A stretch of 64,000 bases of DNA, taken from an uncultured Photobacterium sp. (GTDB lineage: Bacteria; Pseudomonadota; Gammaproteobacteria; Enterobacterales; Vibrionaceae). Every line of letters starts with the position of its first letter. The stretch's first letter is position 1. The position numbers were made by a program, and so were the translations under genes. Location of the stretch: positions 310,001 to 374,000 of the forward strand of contig NZ_CANMZV010000002.1 of NCBI RefSeq assembly GCF_947502415.1, in the 5' to 3' direction. Positions 24,980-34,172 of this stretch are shown here, in pieces. The notes under the pieces are model-generated. The model did not search any database, was not told the DNA's origin, and saw nothing but the letters and a program-made list of their open reading frames with translations.

Positions 24980-25807
24980 CTAAGCGCCAGTCGGCAAGTC
25001 AGGCTTTACCAGTCTTTCTTTAATCGGTGCGTGACTGTTCATCGTCGTTAGCCAGATGGCATCAAGATTATTGGCCTGCTCAAGAACTTGTTGTGCCAGT
25101 TTTATCAGCGAGGTGTAGTCATGAGTCAGGTCTATTTTGTTTATTAGCCATATTTTTCGGGCTTTATCAGGCGCGTTTTTAAACAGCCCCTGAGGGTGAA
25201 TAATCAAATTTCCTAATATTCGCCGGTCAATTAGTTCACCGGCGGAACACAGGGTCAGGGCAGAAAATAAATGCCAGCGGTGTATTTTTTCGGGAATAGC
25301 CCGGGTATTAATGATTTCTGCTCCGGTGACACCGATAACCATATCCGAAGAAATAGGAATGCAAGGCTCATGCCTGTCAGGAGCTTTTATTGGCAAGCAT
25401 TTTGCTCCATCGGCTTCAATAATAAAAACTGTGAAATATGAATCATTTTTTAATTGTTCAATGTCGTCACATGTGATGCCGGACACTTTATTTTCTTCAC
25501 TGTTGTTGTTGCGCTTGATTAGGCGTTGATAACAAAAAGTGACGCTTTGATCCGGTAAGTCCTTTATCAGTTGTGATATGCTTTCTAGGTTTAAATTATC
25601 GATCTTAATGAAATTGTCAGCCTGGACTTTCTTCGGTAAATACATTTTTGTCGTGGTGGTAACACATACACGATGACCTCTTTTCTTGAATTCTTTAGCC
25701 AGCCAGAATGCTGTTGATGTTTTACCTCCGCCACCAACCAGAGATATAACCAATGGTGAATTATGTGAACATTCAAATATGTCTGAATATAATTGGCGAG
25801 AATTCAT
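24980..25807 (-). CDS. yqeC: YqeC, putative selenium cofactor biosynthesis protein
   Basis: 275 residues from the ATG at 25807 (GAGG six bases upstream; an ATG at 25819 lacks a site). A P-loop SLVGGGGKTSTAFWLA near residue 25 indicates nucleotide binding, followed by CVTTTTKMYLPK (about 52) and EADGAKCLPIKAPDRHEP (about 132), characteristic of YqeC. The family co-occurs with SelD, YqeB and molybdenum hydroxylases and is proposed to help make the selenium-containing Mo cofactor; biochemistry is not settled. It is first in the minus-strand operon and divergent from mocA, 94 bp away. Confidence 0.9.
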   Translation of the reverse strand: MNSRQLYSDIFECSHNSPLVISLVGGGGKTSTAFWLAKEFKKRGHRVCVTTTTKMYLPKKVQADNFIKIDNLNLESISQLIKDLPDQSVTFCYQRLIKRNNNSEENKVSGITCDDIEQLKNDSYFTVFIIEADGAKCLPIKAPDRHEPCIPISSDMVIGVTGAEIINTRAIPEKIHRWHLFSALTLCSAGELIDRRILGNLIIHPQGLFKNAPDKARKIWLINKIDLTHDYTSLIKLAQQVLEQANNLDAIWLTTMNSHAPIKERLVKPDLPTGA

Positions 25808-25901
25808 GTCAGGCCTCATAAACTGGTTATGACAAGAGTATTTATAAGAAAGGAAGAGTAAATCTTCCCTGAAGACTGATCGGCAATAAGAGAAAATTGC
25901 T

Positions 25902-26483
25902 ATGGAAAGACCAACACAATTAGATTGCGTTATCCCCGCAGCCGGTTTGTCATCTCGTATGGGAAACTGGAAGATGATGTTACCTTATCAACAACATACG
26001 ATCCTTGATGAAAGTATCGAAAACGCGCTTCAGTTTTGTAGCCGGGTGATTCTGGTTGTCGGTTTTCGAGGTGAAGAGTTACTTGAAAGATACCAAGCAA
26101 AACAGAGTGTTAAAGTAGTGGTGAATACTGACTACAAGCAAGGGATGTTCAGTTCTATTCAGCAGGGTGTAAGGCATGTTGAAAGCGAGCATTTTTTTAT
26201 TTGCCATGGCGATATGCCCTGCGTTTATTCGGAAATCTATCAGAAGGTTTGGCAGGAAAGAGGCTTGTTTACCGTGTTTCCCGGCATGAAAGATAAACCG
26301 GGTCATCCAGTTTTACTACCTGCTTTTATAAAGGAGGATATACGTCAGGCGAATATAGAAGAAAAGATGAAACGTTTAATTTATCGCCATAATGTGGTCC
26401 ACCTTGGTTTAGAAATATCTGAAATCCACCTTGATGTCGATACGCCTGAAGCTTATAAGAAATTGTGTTGTGGCTCACATTGA
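25902..26483 (+). CDS. mocA: Molybdenum cofactor cytidylyltransferase MocA (YgfJ)
   Basis: 193 residues, the length of E. coli MocA. The NTP-transferase signature VIPAAGLSSRMGNWKMMLP (about 11-29) binds CTP, FICHGDMPCV (about 98) holds the metal aspartate, and KPGHPVLLP (about 134) is conserved. It joins CMP to Mo-molybdopterin to form the cytosine dinucleotide cofactor used by bacterial molybdenum hydroxylases such as those in this window. Divergent from yqeC. The ribosome-binding site is weak (AAGAGAAAATTGCT). It ends 523 bp before ygfK. Confidence 0.92.
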   Translation: MERPTQLDCVIPAAGLSSRMGNWKMMLPYQQHTILDESIENALQFCSRVILVVGFRGEELLERYQAKQSVKVVVNTDYKQGMFSSIQQGVRHVESEHFFICHGDMPCVYSEIYQKVWQERGLFTVFPGMKDKPGHPVLLPAFIKEDIRQANIEEKMKRLIYRHNVVHLGLEISEIHLDVDTPEAYKKLCCGSH

Positions 26484-26485
26484 AT

Positions 26486-26529
26486 CTATCAAATTGAGAG
26501 TTGATAGTTATTTATTTATCAATTTGATA
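26486..26529. promoter_or_regulatory. Two TATCAA/TTGATA palindromes after mocA
   Basis: CTATCAA-N8-TTGATAG (26486-26507) and the perfect 13-mer TATCAATTTGATA (26517-26529), identical to the one at 56373-56385. They begin 3 bp after the mocA stop, so the first could also be a weak hairpin, but the match to the ygfM region supports operator sites. Confidence 0.45.
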
Positions 26530-26677
26530 TTTGATGAGGGCGATAAATTGCTTTTGTGGTATTGAGGGGAAAAATAATTATTCGAAAAATGGAAGTGATT
26601 TTTTGCTGACGCTTATTTGAGAATATTTTAAACCATTTTGTCTTTTTGTTATTTTTTCTCACTATCATATTTTCTTG

Positions 26678-26710
26678 TATCAAAGTGATAGCAATTTATT
26701 AAATTGATAG
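26678..26710. promoter_or_regulatory. Tandem palindromic operator upstream of ygfK
   Basis: TATCAAAGTGATAG (26678-26691) and TATTAAATTGATAG (26697-26710), 19 bp apart start to start. The second ends about 163 bp before the -24 element at 26873. The ygfM region has the same pair, 20 bp apart and about 160 bp before its -24 element. This distance fits a DNA-looping activator or a repressor at a sigma-54 promoter. Confidence 0.6.
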
Positions 26711-26872
26711 AAAATACATCATAATTAATAATCATACTCATTTGAAAATTATTATTACTTTGATTTGATTAATTAGCAAGTCTTGTTTGTGTTCACATAA
26801 TTAAGTCTAGTTTCGACATCGGTCACGAAATTAATCATGAAATCTCTTGTTATTTAACCTGTTTTTAAAGTT

Positions 26873-26887
26873 TGGCGCAGTAGTTGC
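26873..26887 (+). promoter_or_regulatory. Sigma-54 (-24/-12) promoter for ygfK operon
   Basis: TGGCGC (26873-26878), five bases, TTGC (26884-26887) matches the consensus TGGCAC-N5-TTGC with GG and GC exactly spaced. Transcription would start near 26899, leaving about 108 nt of leader before ygfK. A sigma-54 regulator (YgeV in E. coli) belongs to this cluster; none lies in the window, so it may be to the left. Confidence 0.75.
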
Positions 26888-27006
26888 TCAATGGGGTTTA
26901 TATCTGGCTGAACTATTTTGGCCTATGACACTTAGCCCTACGCATTGCACAACGAATGTGCTGGCTGTGACAGAAGAAGAAAAAAACAGCATCAAGGAGA
27001 TTTATC

Positions 27007-30000
27007 ATGGGAGACATTATGCGTCCCGTTCCGTTTGGCGAGCTTCTGAATCGCGTTTTCAGCGAATATAAGGAGAGCCAGTCGATTTTTGGGATTCCGG
27101 CGAAGCAGTTCTATCGCAAAGCTGCAAAGACCGAAGACCTGTCTGTATGGGGAGAATATTGTGAAACACCGGTTGGCCCTGCTGCCGGTCCGCACACTCA
27201 GTTGGCTCAGAACATCATCACATCCTGGCTGACCGGTGGTCGCTTCATGGAGCTGAAAACAGTCCAGAAACTGGATCAGCTTGAACTTGCCAAACCATGT
27301 ATCGACGCAGAAGATGAATGTTTCAACACCGAATGGTCAACCGAATTCACCCTGCTAAAAGCCTATGATGAATACCTGAAGGCGTGGATTGCTCTGCATC
27401 TATTGGAAGAAGTGTTTGCACCTCGCGGTGAAGGTGAGCCTAAGTCATTCATCTTTAACATGAGTGTTGGTTATGATCTGTCCGGTATTCAGACTGCGCC
27501 GATGCAGAAGTATATCGATGACATGGTTGATTCCAGTCAGCACGAAAGTTTCCATGCTTATATTAAAGAGCTTAAAGCTTTTATCACCGATCCTGAATTT
27601 ATTAAAGCGTATGGTCTGGAAGATCGCATCGATCGCCTGAATGCGCTGCCAGAAACCATTTCTACCCAGCTTACCCGCGGCGTAACGCTTTCAACTATGC
27701 ACGGTTGTCCTCCTCATGAAATTGAAGCAATCTGCCGTTATATGATTGAAGAGAAGGGTATCAACACCTTCGTTAAACTGAATCCGACCCTGCTTGGATT
27801 CGAACGTGTACGTGGCATTTTGGATAATGCTGGCTTTGATTATGTTGCATTGAGCGAAGAGTCATTTAGTCATGACCTTCAGATTGAAGATGCTAAAGCT
27901 ATGCTTCACCGTTTGGTTGATCTGGGTAAAGAGAAAGGTATCGGCTTTGGCGTTAAGCTGACCAACACCCTGGGTACTCTGAACCGTAAAGGCCGTCTGC
28001 CAGACAAAGAAATGTACATGTCTGGTCGTGCCTTGTTCCCGCTGTCTATCAACGTGGCGCTGGAATTATCCCGTGAATTCGATGGTACGTTGCCTATTTC
28101 CTACTCCGGTGGTGCCAGTAAGTTCAACATCAAGGAAATTTTCGAAACCGGTATTTGCCCGATCACGATGGCGACAGATTTGCTCAAGCCGGGTGGCTAC
28201 CTGCGTTTGGCCGACTGTGCCAAGGAGCTGGAAACCAGCACCGAGTGGGGCATGCAGAAGATTGATCTGGTTAAGCTGGAAGTGCTGGCTGCGAAATCCC
28301 TGGTGGCTGATTACACCCAGAAAGAGTGGCGTGGTCCGGAAGAAATCACTGTCAAGAAAGCGGTTCCGCTAACAGATTGTTATGTAGCACCTTGTGTGAC
28401 AGCTTGTCCTATCAGCCAGGATATTCCTGAATATATCCGCCTGATGGGCGAACATCAATATACAGAAGCGCTGGAAGTGATTTATTCACGTAACGCGCTG
28501 CCTGCTATTACGGGCCACATCTGTGATCACCAATGTCAGTACAATTGTACCCGTCGTGACTACGAGGGTGCGCTGAACATTCGTGAAATGAAGAAAATCG
28601 CTTTGGCGAAAGGTTGGGAAGGTTACAAGGCTAAGTGGCATCAGCCAGATATGGACAAGGCGAAGCAGCCAGTTGCGGTAATTGGTGCCGGTCCTGCTGG
28701 TTTGTCTGCGGCTTACTTCATGGCTCGCGCCGGTCATCCGGTGACAATTTTCGAAAAAGAGAAGAATGCGGGTGGTGTGGTTAAGAACATCATTCCTCAG
28801 TTCCGTATTCCTGCTGAAGTTATCCAGCATGATATTGATTTCGTCACAGATCACGGTGTTCATATTGAATACGGCTGCAATCCGAACCTGACTGTTGATG
28901 CTCTGAAAGAAAGCGGTTTCAAGTATATCTGTCTGGGTATCGGTGCTGACAAAGGCAACCCAATCTCATTGTCTGGTGACAATACCCATGTATTTAAGTC
29001 ACTGGAATTCCTTCGCAGCTTTAATGATGGTGAATTCTCTCAAGGCGACTCAACCCTGGAGTTAGGCAAGCATGTTGCCGTCATTGGTGCCGGTAACACG
29101 GCAATGGATAGCGCCCGTGCCGCTCTGAAAGTAGACGGTGTTGAGAAGGTGACCATCCTTTACCGCCGTACCATTGCTGAAATGCCTGCGTATAAAGAAG
29201 AGTATGACGAAGCCGTGGAAGATGGTGTTCAGTTCATGTTCCTGACTAATCCTGAGCAGTTCGATGCTGATGGCAAGCTGACTGCACGAGTGATGGAACT
29301 GGGCGAGCCTGATGAGAAAGGCCGTCGCCGTCCGGTAGCAACCGATAAGACGATTGAGCTTCAGGTTGATGCCCTAATCACCGCTGTGGGTGAGCAATCT
29401 AACCGCGATGTTCTGACTCGCATTGGTGTACCAATGGGTGAAGATGGCTGGCCTGCAGTTGATGCGAAGACATGTGAGACTGCTGTTGAGAATGTGTTCC
29501 TGATGGGGGATGCGCAGACCGGTCCGTCTTCGATTGTATCGGCTATCTCTGGTGGTCGTAAGGTTGCAACAACGATTCTGGCCCGCGAGGCACAGCAGGA
29601 TCAGCCTCAGGAAGTGGTTTCAGATGTTCAGGCTGAAGCTGTTTATGCCCGTAAGGGTGATATTCAGGTCAAGATGATTACCGCGAACAAGCTTGAAGAA
29701 GCAGATCGTGATGGATTTATTGAACAAGAAGCTAAACGTTGTCTGGAATGTTCATACATCTGTAGCAAGTGTGTGGATGTATGTCCGAACCGCGCCAATA
29801 TTTCATTGCCGATCCCTGGCTTCAAAGATCAGTACCAGACGTTGCATATTGATGCTTACTGTAACGAATGTGGTAACTGTGCGCAGTTCTGCCCATGGGA
29901 CAGCAAGCCTTATAAAGACAAGTTCACTCTGTTTAACCTACGCGATGATTTCGCTAACAGTACCAATGCCGGTTTCTACATTGAAGGCGAAGAAGTGCTG

Positions 30001-30144
30001 GTACGTACCCAGGGTGAAACTTATACCTTCAGCATTAATGAACAGAGTGAACTGGATATGCCTGAATCGATGGCAGATGAAGCAACTATCATCAGCTATG
30101 TTCATGCAAATCATCGTTATCTTCTTGGCAAAGTAGATGTCTAG
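27007..30144 (+). CDS. ygfK: YgfK, putative Fe-S/FAD reductase of purine catabolism (selenate reductase-like)
   Basis: 1045 residues, close to E. coli YgfK (1032). Domains: an N-terminal dihydroorotate dehydrogenase-like TIM barrel (about 1-420; CATPVGPAAGPH-type motif here as CETPVGPAAGPH near 56, FVKLNPTLLG near 257); a GltD-like Fe-S entry region (CYVAPCVTACPISQDIPEYI near 458, CDHQCQYNCTRRD near 509); a FAD fold (VIGAGPAGLSAAYFMARAGH near 558); an NADP fold (VIGAGNTAMDSARAALK near 691); and a C-terminal ferredoxin (CLECSYICSKCVDVCPNRAN near 911, CNECGNCAQFCPW near 952). The whole resembles dihydropyrimidine dehydrogenase and would move electrons from NAD(P)H to a purine-type ring (inference). 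AAGGAG precedes the ATG. First gene of a five-gene operon under the sigma-54 promoter. Confidence 0.93.
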   Translation: MGDIMRPVPFGELLNRVFSEYKESQSIFGIPAKQFYRKAAKTEDLSVWGEYCETPVGPAAGPHTQLAQNIITSWLTGGRFMELKTVQKLDQLELAKPCIDAEDECFNTEWSTEFTLLKAYDEYLKAWIALHLLEEVFAPRGEGEPKSFIFNMSVGYDLSGIQTAPMQKYIDDMVDSSQHESFHAYIKELKAFITDPEFIKAYGLEDRIDRLNALPETISTQLTRGVTLSTMHGCPPHEIEAICRYMIEEKGINTFVKLNPTLLGFERVRGILDNAGFDYVALSEESFSHDLQIEDAKAMLHRLVDLGKEKGIGFGVKLTNTLGTLNRKGRLPDKEMYMSGRALFPLSINVALELSREFDGTLPISYSGGASKFNIKEIFETGICPITMATDLLKPGGYLRLADCAKELETSTEWGMQKIDLVKLEVLAAKSLVADYTQKEWRGPEEITVKKAVPLTDCYVAPCVTACPISQDIPEYIRLMGEHQYTEALEVIYSRNALPAITGHICDHQCQYNCTRRDYEGALNIREMKKIALAKGWEGYKAKWHQPDMDKAKQPVAVIGAGPAGLSAAYFMARAGHPVTIFEKEKNAGGVVKNIIPQFRIPAEVIQHDIDFVTDHGVHIEYGCNPNLTVDALKESGFKYICLGIGADKGNPISLSGDNTHVFKSLEFLRSFNDGEFSQGDSTLELGKHVAVIGAGNTAMDSARAALKVDGVEKVTILYRRTIAEMPAYKEEYDEAVEDGVQFMFLTNPEQFDADGKLTARVMELGEPDEKGRRRPVATDKTIELQVDALITAVGEQSNRDVLTRIGVPMGEDGWPAVDAKTCETAVENVFLMGDAQTGPSSIVSAISGGRKVATTILAREAQQDQPQEVVSDVQAEAVYARKGDIQVKMITANKLEEADRDGFIEQEAKRCLECSYICSKCVDVCPNRANISLPIPGFKDQYQTLHIDAYCNECGNCAQFCPWDSKPYKDKFTLFNLRDDFANSTNAGFYIEGEEVLVRTQGETYTFSINEQSELDMPESMADEATIISYVHANHRYLLGKVDV

Positions 30145-30158
30145 GTGAGGAGTCAGGA

Positions 30159-31487
30159 ATGTTATTACTGAGAAATGCAACGGCAGTGCAGTTTGAACCT
30201 GCACTGATCAAAGAAGGCGTTGACATCGTTATTGATGGTGGCGAAATCAAAGAAGTAGGGACTGATTTGGTGGCGAAATATCCTGACGCTACCGTCAAGG
30301 AGATGAAAGGCAAGTTGGTAATGCCGGGCATTGTCTGCTCCCATAACCACTTCTATTCAGGTTTGGCCCGCGGCATCATGGCGGATATCAAGCCAAGTCC
30401 TGACTTTATCTCGATCCTGAAGAACCTGTGGTGGCGGATGGACCGTGCCCTGGATGAAGAGGCGCTTTATTACAGCGGTTTGATCTGCTCGCTGGAGGCG
30501 ATCAAGAACGGTTGCTCAGCGGTGATTGACCACCATGCTTCACCTAACTATATTGCCGGATCGCTTAATACACTTCGCAAAGGCTTTATGAAAGCCGGCC
30601 TGCGCGGTATGACCTGCTTTGAAACCACCGACCGTAATGACGGTATGAAGGAGATGATGGCTGGCGTTGAGGAAAACATCGCCTTTGCCCGGCAGATCGA
30701 CCGTGCCAAGGAAGAGGGTATCGAACCGTATTTGGTTGAAGCGCACATTGGTGCCCATGCGCCGTTTACCGTTACTGACGAAGGTTTGGCGATGATGGCC
30801 GAAGCCGTGCAGTCGACGGGACGCGGTATTCATATCCACGTGGCTGAGGACCGTTACGATGTAACGCATAGCCATCATCACTATGGTCAGGACATTGTCG
30901 AGCGGCTTGACAGCTTTGGCCTGATTAATGAGAAGACGTTGCTGGCTCATGGTTTGTACCTGTCTGATCGGGATATCGACATCCTGAACGCCAAAGATGG
31001 CTTCCTGGTTCACAATGCCCGTTCAAATATGAACAATAACGTGGGTTACAACACTAAGCTGACCCGTTTCAAGAATGTGGCTATGGGAACCGATGGCATC
31101 GGTGCTGATATGTTCGAAGAGCTTAAGTTTGCCTTCTTTAAACATCGTGATGTCGGTGGTCCGCTATGGCCTGATAGCTTCCTCCGCCACTTGTGGAACG
31201 GTAATGAAATCCTGGCCCGTAACTTTGGTGCCAAGTTCGGTCGCCTCGATGCCGGTAATAAGGCAGATCTGACGATTCTTGATTACATCAGCCCGACACC
31301 GTTAGTGGCAGACAACCTGCCGGGACACATTGCGTTTGGTATTAACGCGGGTAACGTCAACAGCGTCATCATTGAAGGACGTTTTGTGTACGAGGATCGT
31401 GCGTTCCCATTTGATGTTGCACCTATCTATGCAGAAGCTAGCAAGGTCGCCCAGCGTCTTTGGAAGACCATGGATCAATTAGACTAA
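30159..31487 (+). CDS. ssnA: SsnA amidohydrolase
   Basis: 442 residues of the amidohydrolase superfamily, usual SsnA length. Metal ligands: CSHNHFYSGLARG (HxH, about 63-65), IHIHVAED (about 225), LLAHGLYLSDRDI (about 262) and MGTDGIGADMFEE (about 308). SsnA is expected to deaminate or hydrolyse a purine-derived ring, acting in the cytosol after YgfK. It starts 14 bp after ygfK with GAGGAG upstream, and the next gene follows after 16 bp. In E. coli ssnA also follows ygfK. Confidence 0.92.
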   Translation: MLLLRNATAVQFEPALIKEGVDIVIDGGEIKEVGTDLVAKYPDATVKEMKGKLVMPGIVCSHNHFYSGLARGIMADIKPSPDFISILKNLWWRMDRALDEEALYYSGLICSLEAIKNGCSAVIDHHASPNYIAGSLNTLRKGFMKAGLRGMTCFETTDRNDGMKEMMAGVEENIAFARQIDRAKEEGIEPYLVEAHIGAHAPFTVTDEGLAMMAEAVQSTGRGIHIHVAEDRYDVTHSHHHYGQDIVERLDSFGLINEKTLLAHGLYLSDRDIDILNAKDGFLVHNARSNMNNNVGYNTKLTRFKNVAMGTDGIGADMFEELKFAFFKHRDVGGPLWPDSFLRHLWNGNEILARNFGAKFGRLDAGNKADLTILDYISPTPLVADNLPGHIAFGINAGNVNSVIIEGRFVYEDRAFPFDVAPIYAEASKVAQRLWKTMDQLD

Positions 31488-31503
31488 AATGTGAGATCCC
31501 GTT

Positions 31504-33705
31504 ATGGATACGGTTAATACTCGATTCAAGTGGGCAGAAGCCACTGGTGAAGCTAAGTATATTGCCGACCGCCATTACGAGGGACTGTTAGAAGGGCGGT
31601 TCTACCGCTCTTCTTGCCCCAGAGGCGTAATTAAATCGGTAGAAATCCCGGAACTGCCTGAAGGCTACCATCTGTTTGGTGCTGATGATGTTCCGGGGCA
31701 AAATGTACTGCCTATCGTCGAAATCGACTGGCCTGCTTTTGCAGATAATGAGGTGCGTTTTGTCGGTCAGGTGATCTTCCTTGTGGTAGGTCCTGATCCT
31801 GATGTTCTGGAACAACTGCTCGGTCAGATTCATGTTGACTATGAGCCACTCACTCCCGCTTACACCATTGCCGAGTCAAAAGCCTTGGTTGATGGTGCCA
31901 TTCATGCTGATGACAATATTCTCGATCACCACTCACTGGAAAAAGGCGATATCGAAGCTGGTTTTGCGAAAGCCGTGACCATCATTGAAGATACTTGCTC
32001 TACGGGTTATCAGGAGCATATCTATCTTGAAACGCAAGGATGTGTGGGCTATCCCAACGATGGCAAAGTCGTGATTGAAGGCTCTATGCAGTGTCCCTTT
32101 TATGTCCATCACTGTATGGCTGTCGTACTTGGTCATGATCATGTCCGCGCTATACAATGTCCGACAGGCGGTGGCTTTGGCGGTAAGGAAGACTACCCGG
32201 ATGTGCTGGCAGGGCCGTTAGCTGTTGCAGTAAACAAACTTCAGCAACCGATTCGTATCGTGCTGGAGCGAAGCGAAGACATTCAGTTCACCTCAAAGCG
32301 CCACCCGGTTGAGTTCCATTATAAAACCGGTATTGATGCTGACGGCAACATCGTAGCCATGGACGTGAAGTTCGATGTTAATTCCGGCGCTTACCTCAGC
32401 TTGTCCGGTATTGTACTGCAACGCTCGATTACCACCGCAACCAATGTCTACGATATTCCGAATGTCCGTGTTGAAGGCCATGCCTGGACGACCAATACGG
32501 TTCCTACCGGGGCATTTCGAGGTTTTGGCTCTCCGCAAAACTGTTTCTGCATGGAAACGCACATGACCCACGTTGCCAAGCAGCTTGGCGAAGAACCTGC
32601 GGCCTTTAAGCAGCGTCATTTTCAGACATCGAATTCGAAGTCTCTGACTGGCGCTGAGATCTTCGGCGATTTAGTGCTGGAGCAAATGCTGGAAAAAATC
32701 CTGGCGATGTCCGGTTACAGCACCAAGACTGCGCTTTATGCCTTCCTGCCGGATCAAGATGAACAGTGTCTTGGCAGTGGTAAGCGTAAAGGGATTGGTT
32801 TTTCCGCTTTCCAGCACGGCTGTGGCTTTGCCGGAGATCTGGAAGATACCTTAGTGCGGTCGAAGGTTCGCCTGGACAAGCTGGCAGATGGAACAGTAAG
32901 GATTCTGGCGTCTAATACCGATATTGGCCAGGGAATAACCCTGACTTTCCGCAAGATCGTGGCAGATACATTGAATAAGCCGCTAGAGACTATTCAGCTT
33001 GCTGTGCCTGATACGGGGATAGTACCGGATTCAGGCCCGACAGTGGCCTCACGATCTATTTTGATCGTTGGTTACTTGCTTGAAAAAGCGGCCCAGAAGC
33101 TACAGCTTAACTGGCAGGAAGGTGAACCGCAGGAGATCGAAGAGATCTACCGCAAGCCGGATTATCATGTCTGGGATCAGGCGACCTATCAGGGCAATGC
33201 CTATCAGGCGACCAGCTATGGCATGAACGTGGTTGAAGTTGAAGTGGATATGGCAACCGGTGAGACAGACATTATCGGCGCCTGGGGCGTATATGACATC
33301 GGCCGTGCGATTGATCCTGTGGTGTTTAAAGGCCAGATCGATGGCGGTATGGTGCAGGCGCTTGGTTATGGCAGCTGCGAAAAAATGGAGCTGAACAGTG
33401 ATGGTGTCTTTGCCCAGAAAACCATGGCTGATTACGTGATACCGACAGCACTGGATGTACCGTCAATTGACAGTGATTATATCGATAACCCGTACCCATT
33501 TGGGCCGAATGGTGCAAAAGGGGGCGGTGAGCTGACTCATAACGGTGGTGCCGCTGCGTTTGCTGCCGCTGTTGAAGCGGCGATTGGTAAAACAATGTCA
33601 TCCATTCCGGTAACACCGGAACGTATCTGCCAGAAGCTATACGGTGAAGAGCCGGAACAGACAGTAAGAATAGTGGAAGCGCCAAGTGGAGGTAATGCCA
33701 AATGA
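31504..33705 (+). CDS. Molybdopterin subunit of a three-subunit molybdenum hydroxylase
   Basis: 733 residues of the xanthine dehydrogenase large-subunit family. Motifs: N-terminal GEAKYIADRH; YQEHIYLETQGCVGY (about 178); CPTGGGFGGKEDYPD (molybdopterin contact, about 219); GAFRGFGSPQ (about 338); and FGPNGAKGGGELTHNGG with the catalytic glutamate (about 669). It lacks an Fe-S domain, which is supplied by the next gene, overlapping by ATGA. Together with the FAD subunit after it, a heterotrimer is formed. It belongs to the nicotinate/xanthine dehydrogenase-like branch rather than to XdhD. Ribosome-binding site weak (GTGAG). The substrate is probably a purine or derivative, given the ygfK-ssnA operon. 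Confidence 0.88.
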   Translation: MDTVNTRFKWAEATGEAKYIADRHYEGLLEGRFYRSSCPRGVIKSVEIPELPEGYHLFGADDVPGQNVLPIVEIDWPAFADNEVRFVGQVIFLVVGPDPDVLEQLLGQIHVDYEPLTPAYTIAESKALVDGAIHADDNILDHHSLEKGDIEAGFAKAVTIIEDTCSTGYQEHIYLETQGCVGYPNDGKVVIEGSMQCPFYVHHCMAVVLGHDHVRAIQCPTGGGFGGKEDYPDVLAGPLAVAVNKLQQPIRIVLERSEDIQFTSKRHPVEFHYKTGIDADGNIVAMDVKFDVNSGAYLSLSGIVLQRSITTATNVYDIPNVRVEGHAWTTNTVPTGAFRGFGSPQNCFCMETHMTHVAKQLGEEPAAFKQRHFQTSNSKSLTGAEIFGDLVLEQMLEKILAMSGYSTKTALYAFLPDQDEQCLGSGKRKGIGFSAFQHGCGFAGDLEDTLVRSKVRLDKLADGTVRILASNTDIGQGITLTFRKIVADTLNKPLETIQLAVPDTGIVPDSGPTVASRSILIVGYLLEKAAQKLQLNWQEGEPQEIEEIYRKPDYHVWDQATYQGNAYQATSYGMNVVEVEVDMATGETDIIGAWGVYDIGRAIDPVVFKGQIDGGMVQALGYGSCEKMELNSDGVFAQKTMADYVIPTALDVPSIDSDYIDNPYPFGPNGAKGGGELTHNGGAAAFAAAVEAAIGKTMSSIPVTPERICQKLYGEEPEQTVRIVEAPSGGNAK

Positions 33706-34172
33706 AGATCGAGTTCTTTCTAAATAATGAGCTGGTCGAGGTAGATGCCGACCCAATGCAGTCACTTTTGAACACATTACGTGGTGATCTTAAAAAAACA
33801 GCTACCAAAGAAGGATGTGGAGAAGGTGAATGTGGCGCATGCTCGATTTTGTTTAACGGCAAGCTGGTTAACGCCTGCATGATGCCGATAGCGCAGGCTG
33901 AAGGGGCGCAGGTCATGACCCTTGAAGGGTTACGTCAGACCGAGAAAGGTCAGTGCGTCGTTGATGCGTTATTGGAAGCGAAAGGCGTGCAGTGCGGTTT
34001 CTGTACGCCAGGTATGGTGCTTGCGCTTTATGCCTTGCTGGAAACCAATGCCAAGCCGACAGAGGAGGAAATTCGTACCGCGATTTCTGGTAATCTCTGT
34101 CGTTGTACCGGCTATGGCATGATTATCGATGCTGCCCGGATCGCTGCGCAAAAAGGAGAGGGATTATGGTAG
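33702..34172 (+). CDS. [2Fe-2S] subunit of the three-subunit molybdenum hydroxylase
   Basis: 156 residues. CGEGECGACSILFNGKLVNAC (about 43-63) and CGFCTPGM (about 104) with LCRCTGYG (about 136) ligate two [2Fe-2S] clusters. It starts within the ATGA overlap with the molybdopterin subunit and itself overlaps the FAD-subunit start by seven bases, so the three are translationally coupled. It is similar in layout to, but distinct from, the xdhC at 15615-16115. Confidence 0.92.
   Translation: MKIEFFLNNELVEVDADPMQSLLNTLRGDLKKTATKEGCGEGECGACSILFNGKLVNACMMPIAQAEGAQVMTLEGLRQTEKGQCVVDALLEAKGVQCGFCTPGMVLALYALLETNAKPTEEEIRTAISGNLCRCTGYGMIIDAARIAAQKGEGLW

Larger units (their letters stand above)
26484..27006. 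other. 523-bp regulatory region before ygfK
   Basis: AT-rich, no gene. It contains palindromes at 26486-26507 and 26517-26529 right after mocA, the tandem 13-mers at 26678-26710, a TTTCG-N3-TCG dyad at 26811-26830, and a sigma-54 promoter at 26873-26887. The AAGGAG ribosome-binding site of ygfK is near 26994. The pattern is repeated before ygfM. Confidence 0.6.

Noticed and set aside
26678-26710. Palindromes as FNR sites
   Set aside because: FNR sites read TTGAT-N4-ATCAA; here the half-sites are in the opposite order (ATCA-N-TGAT).
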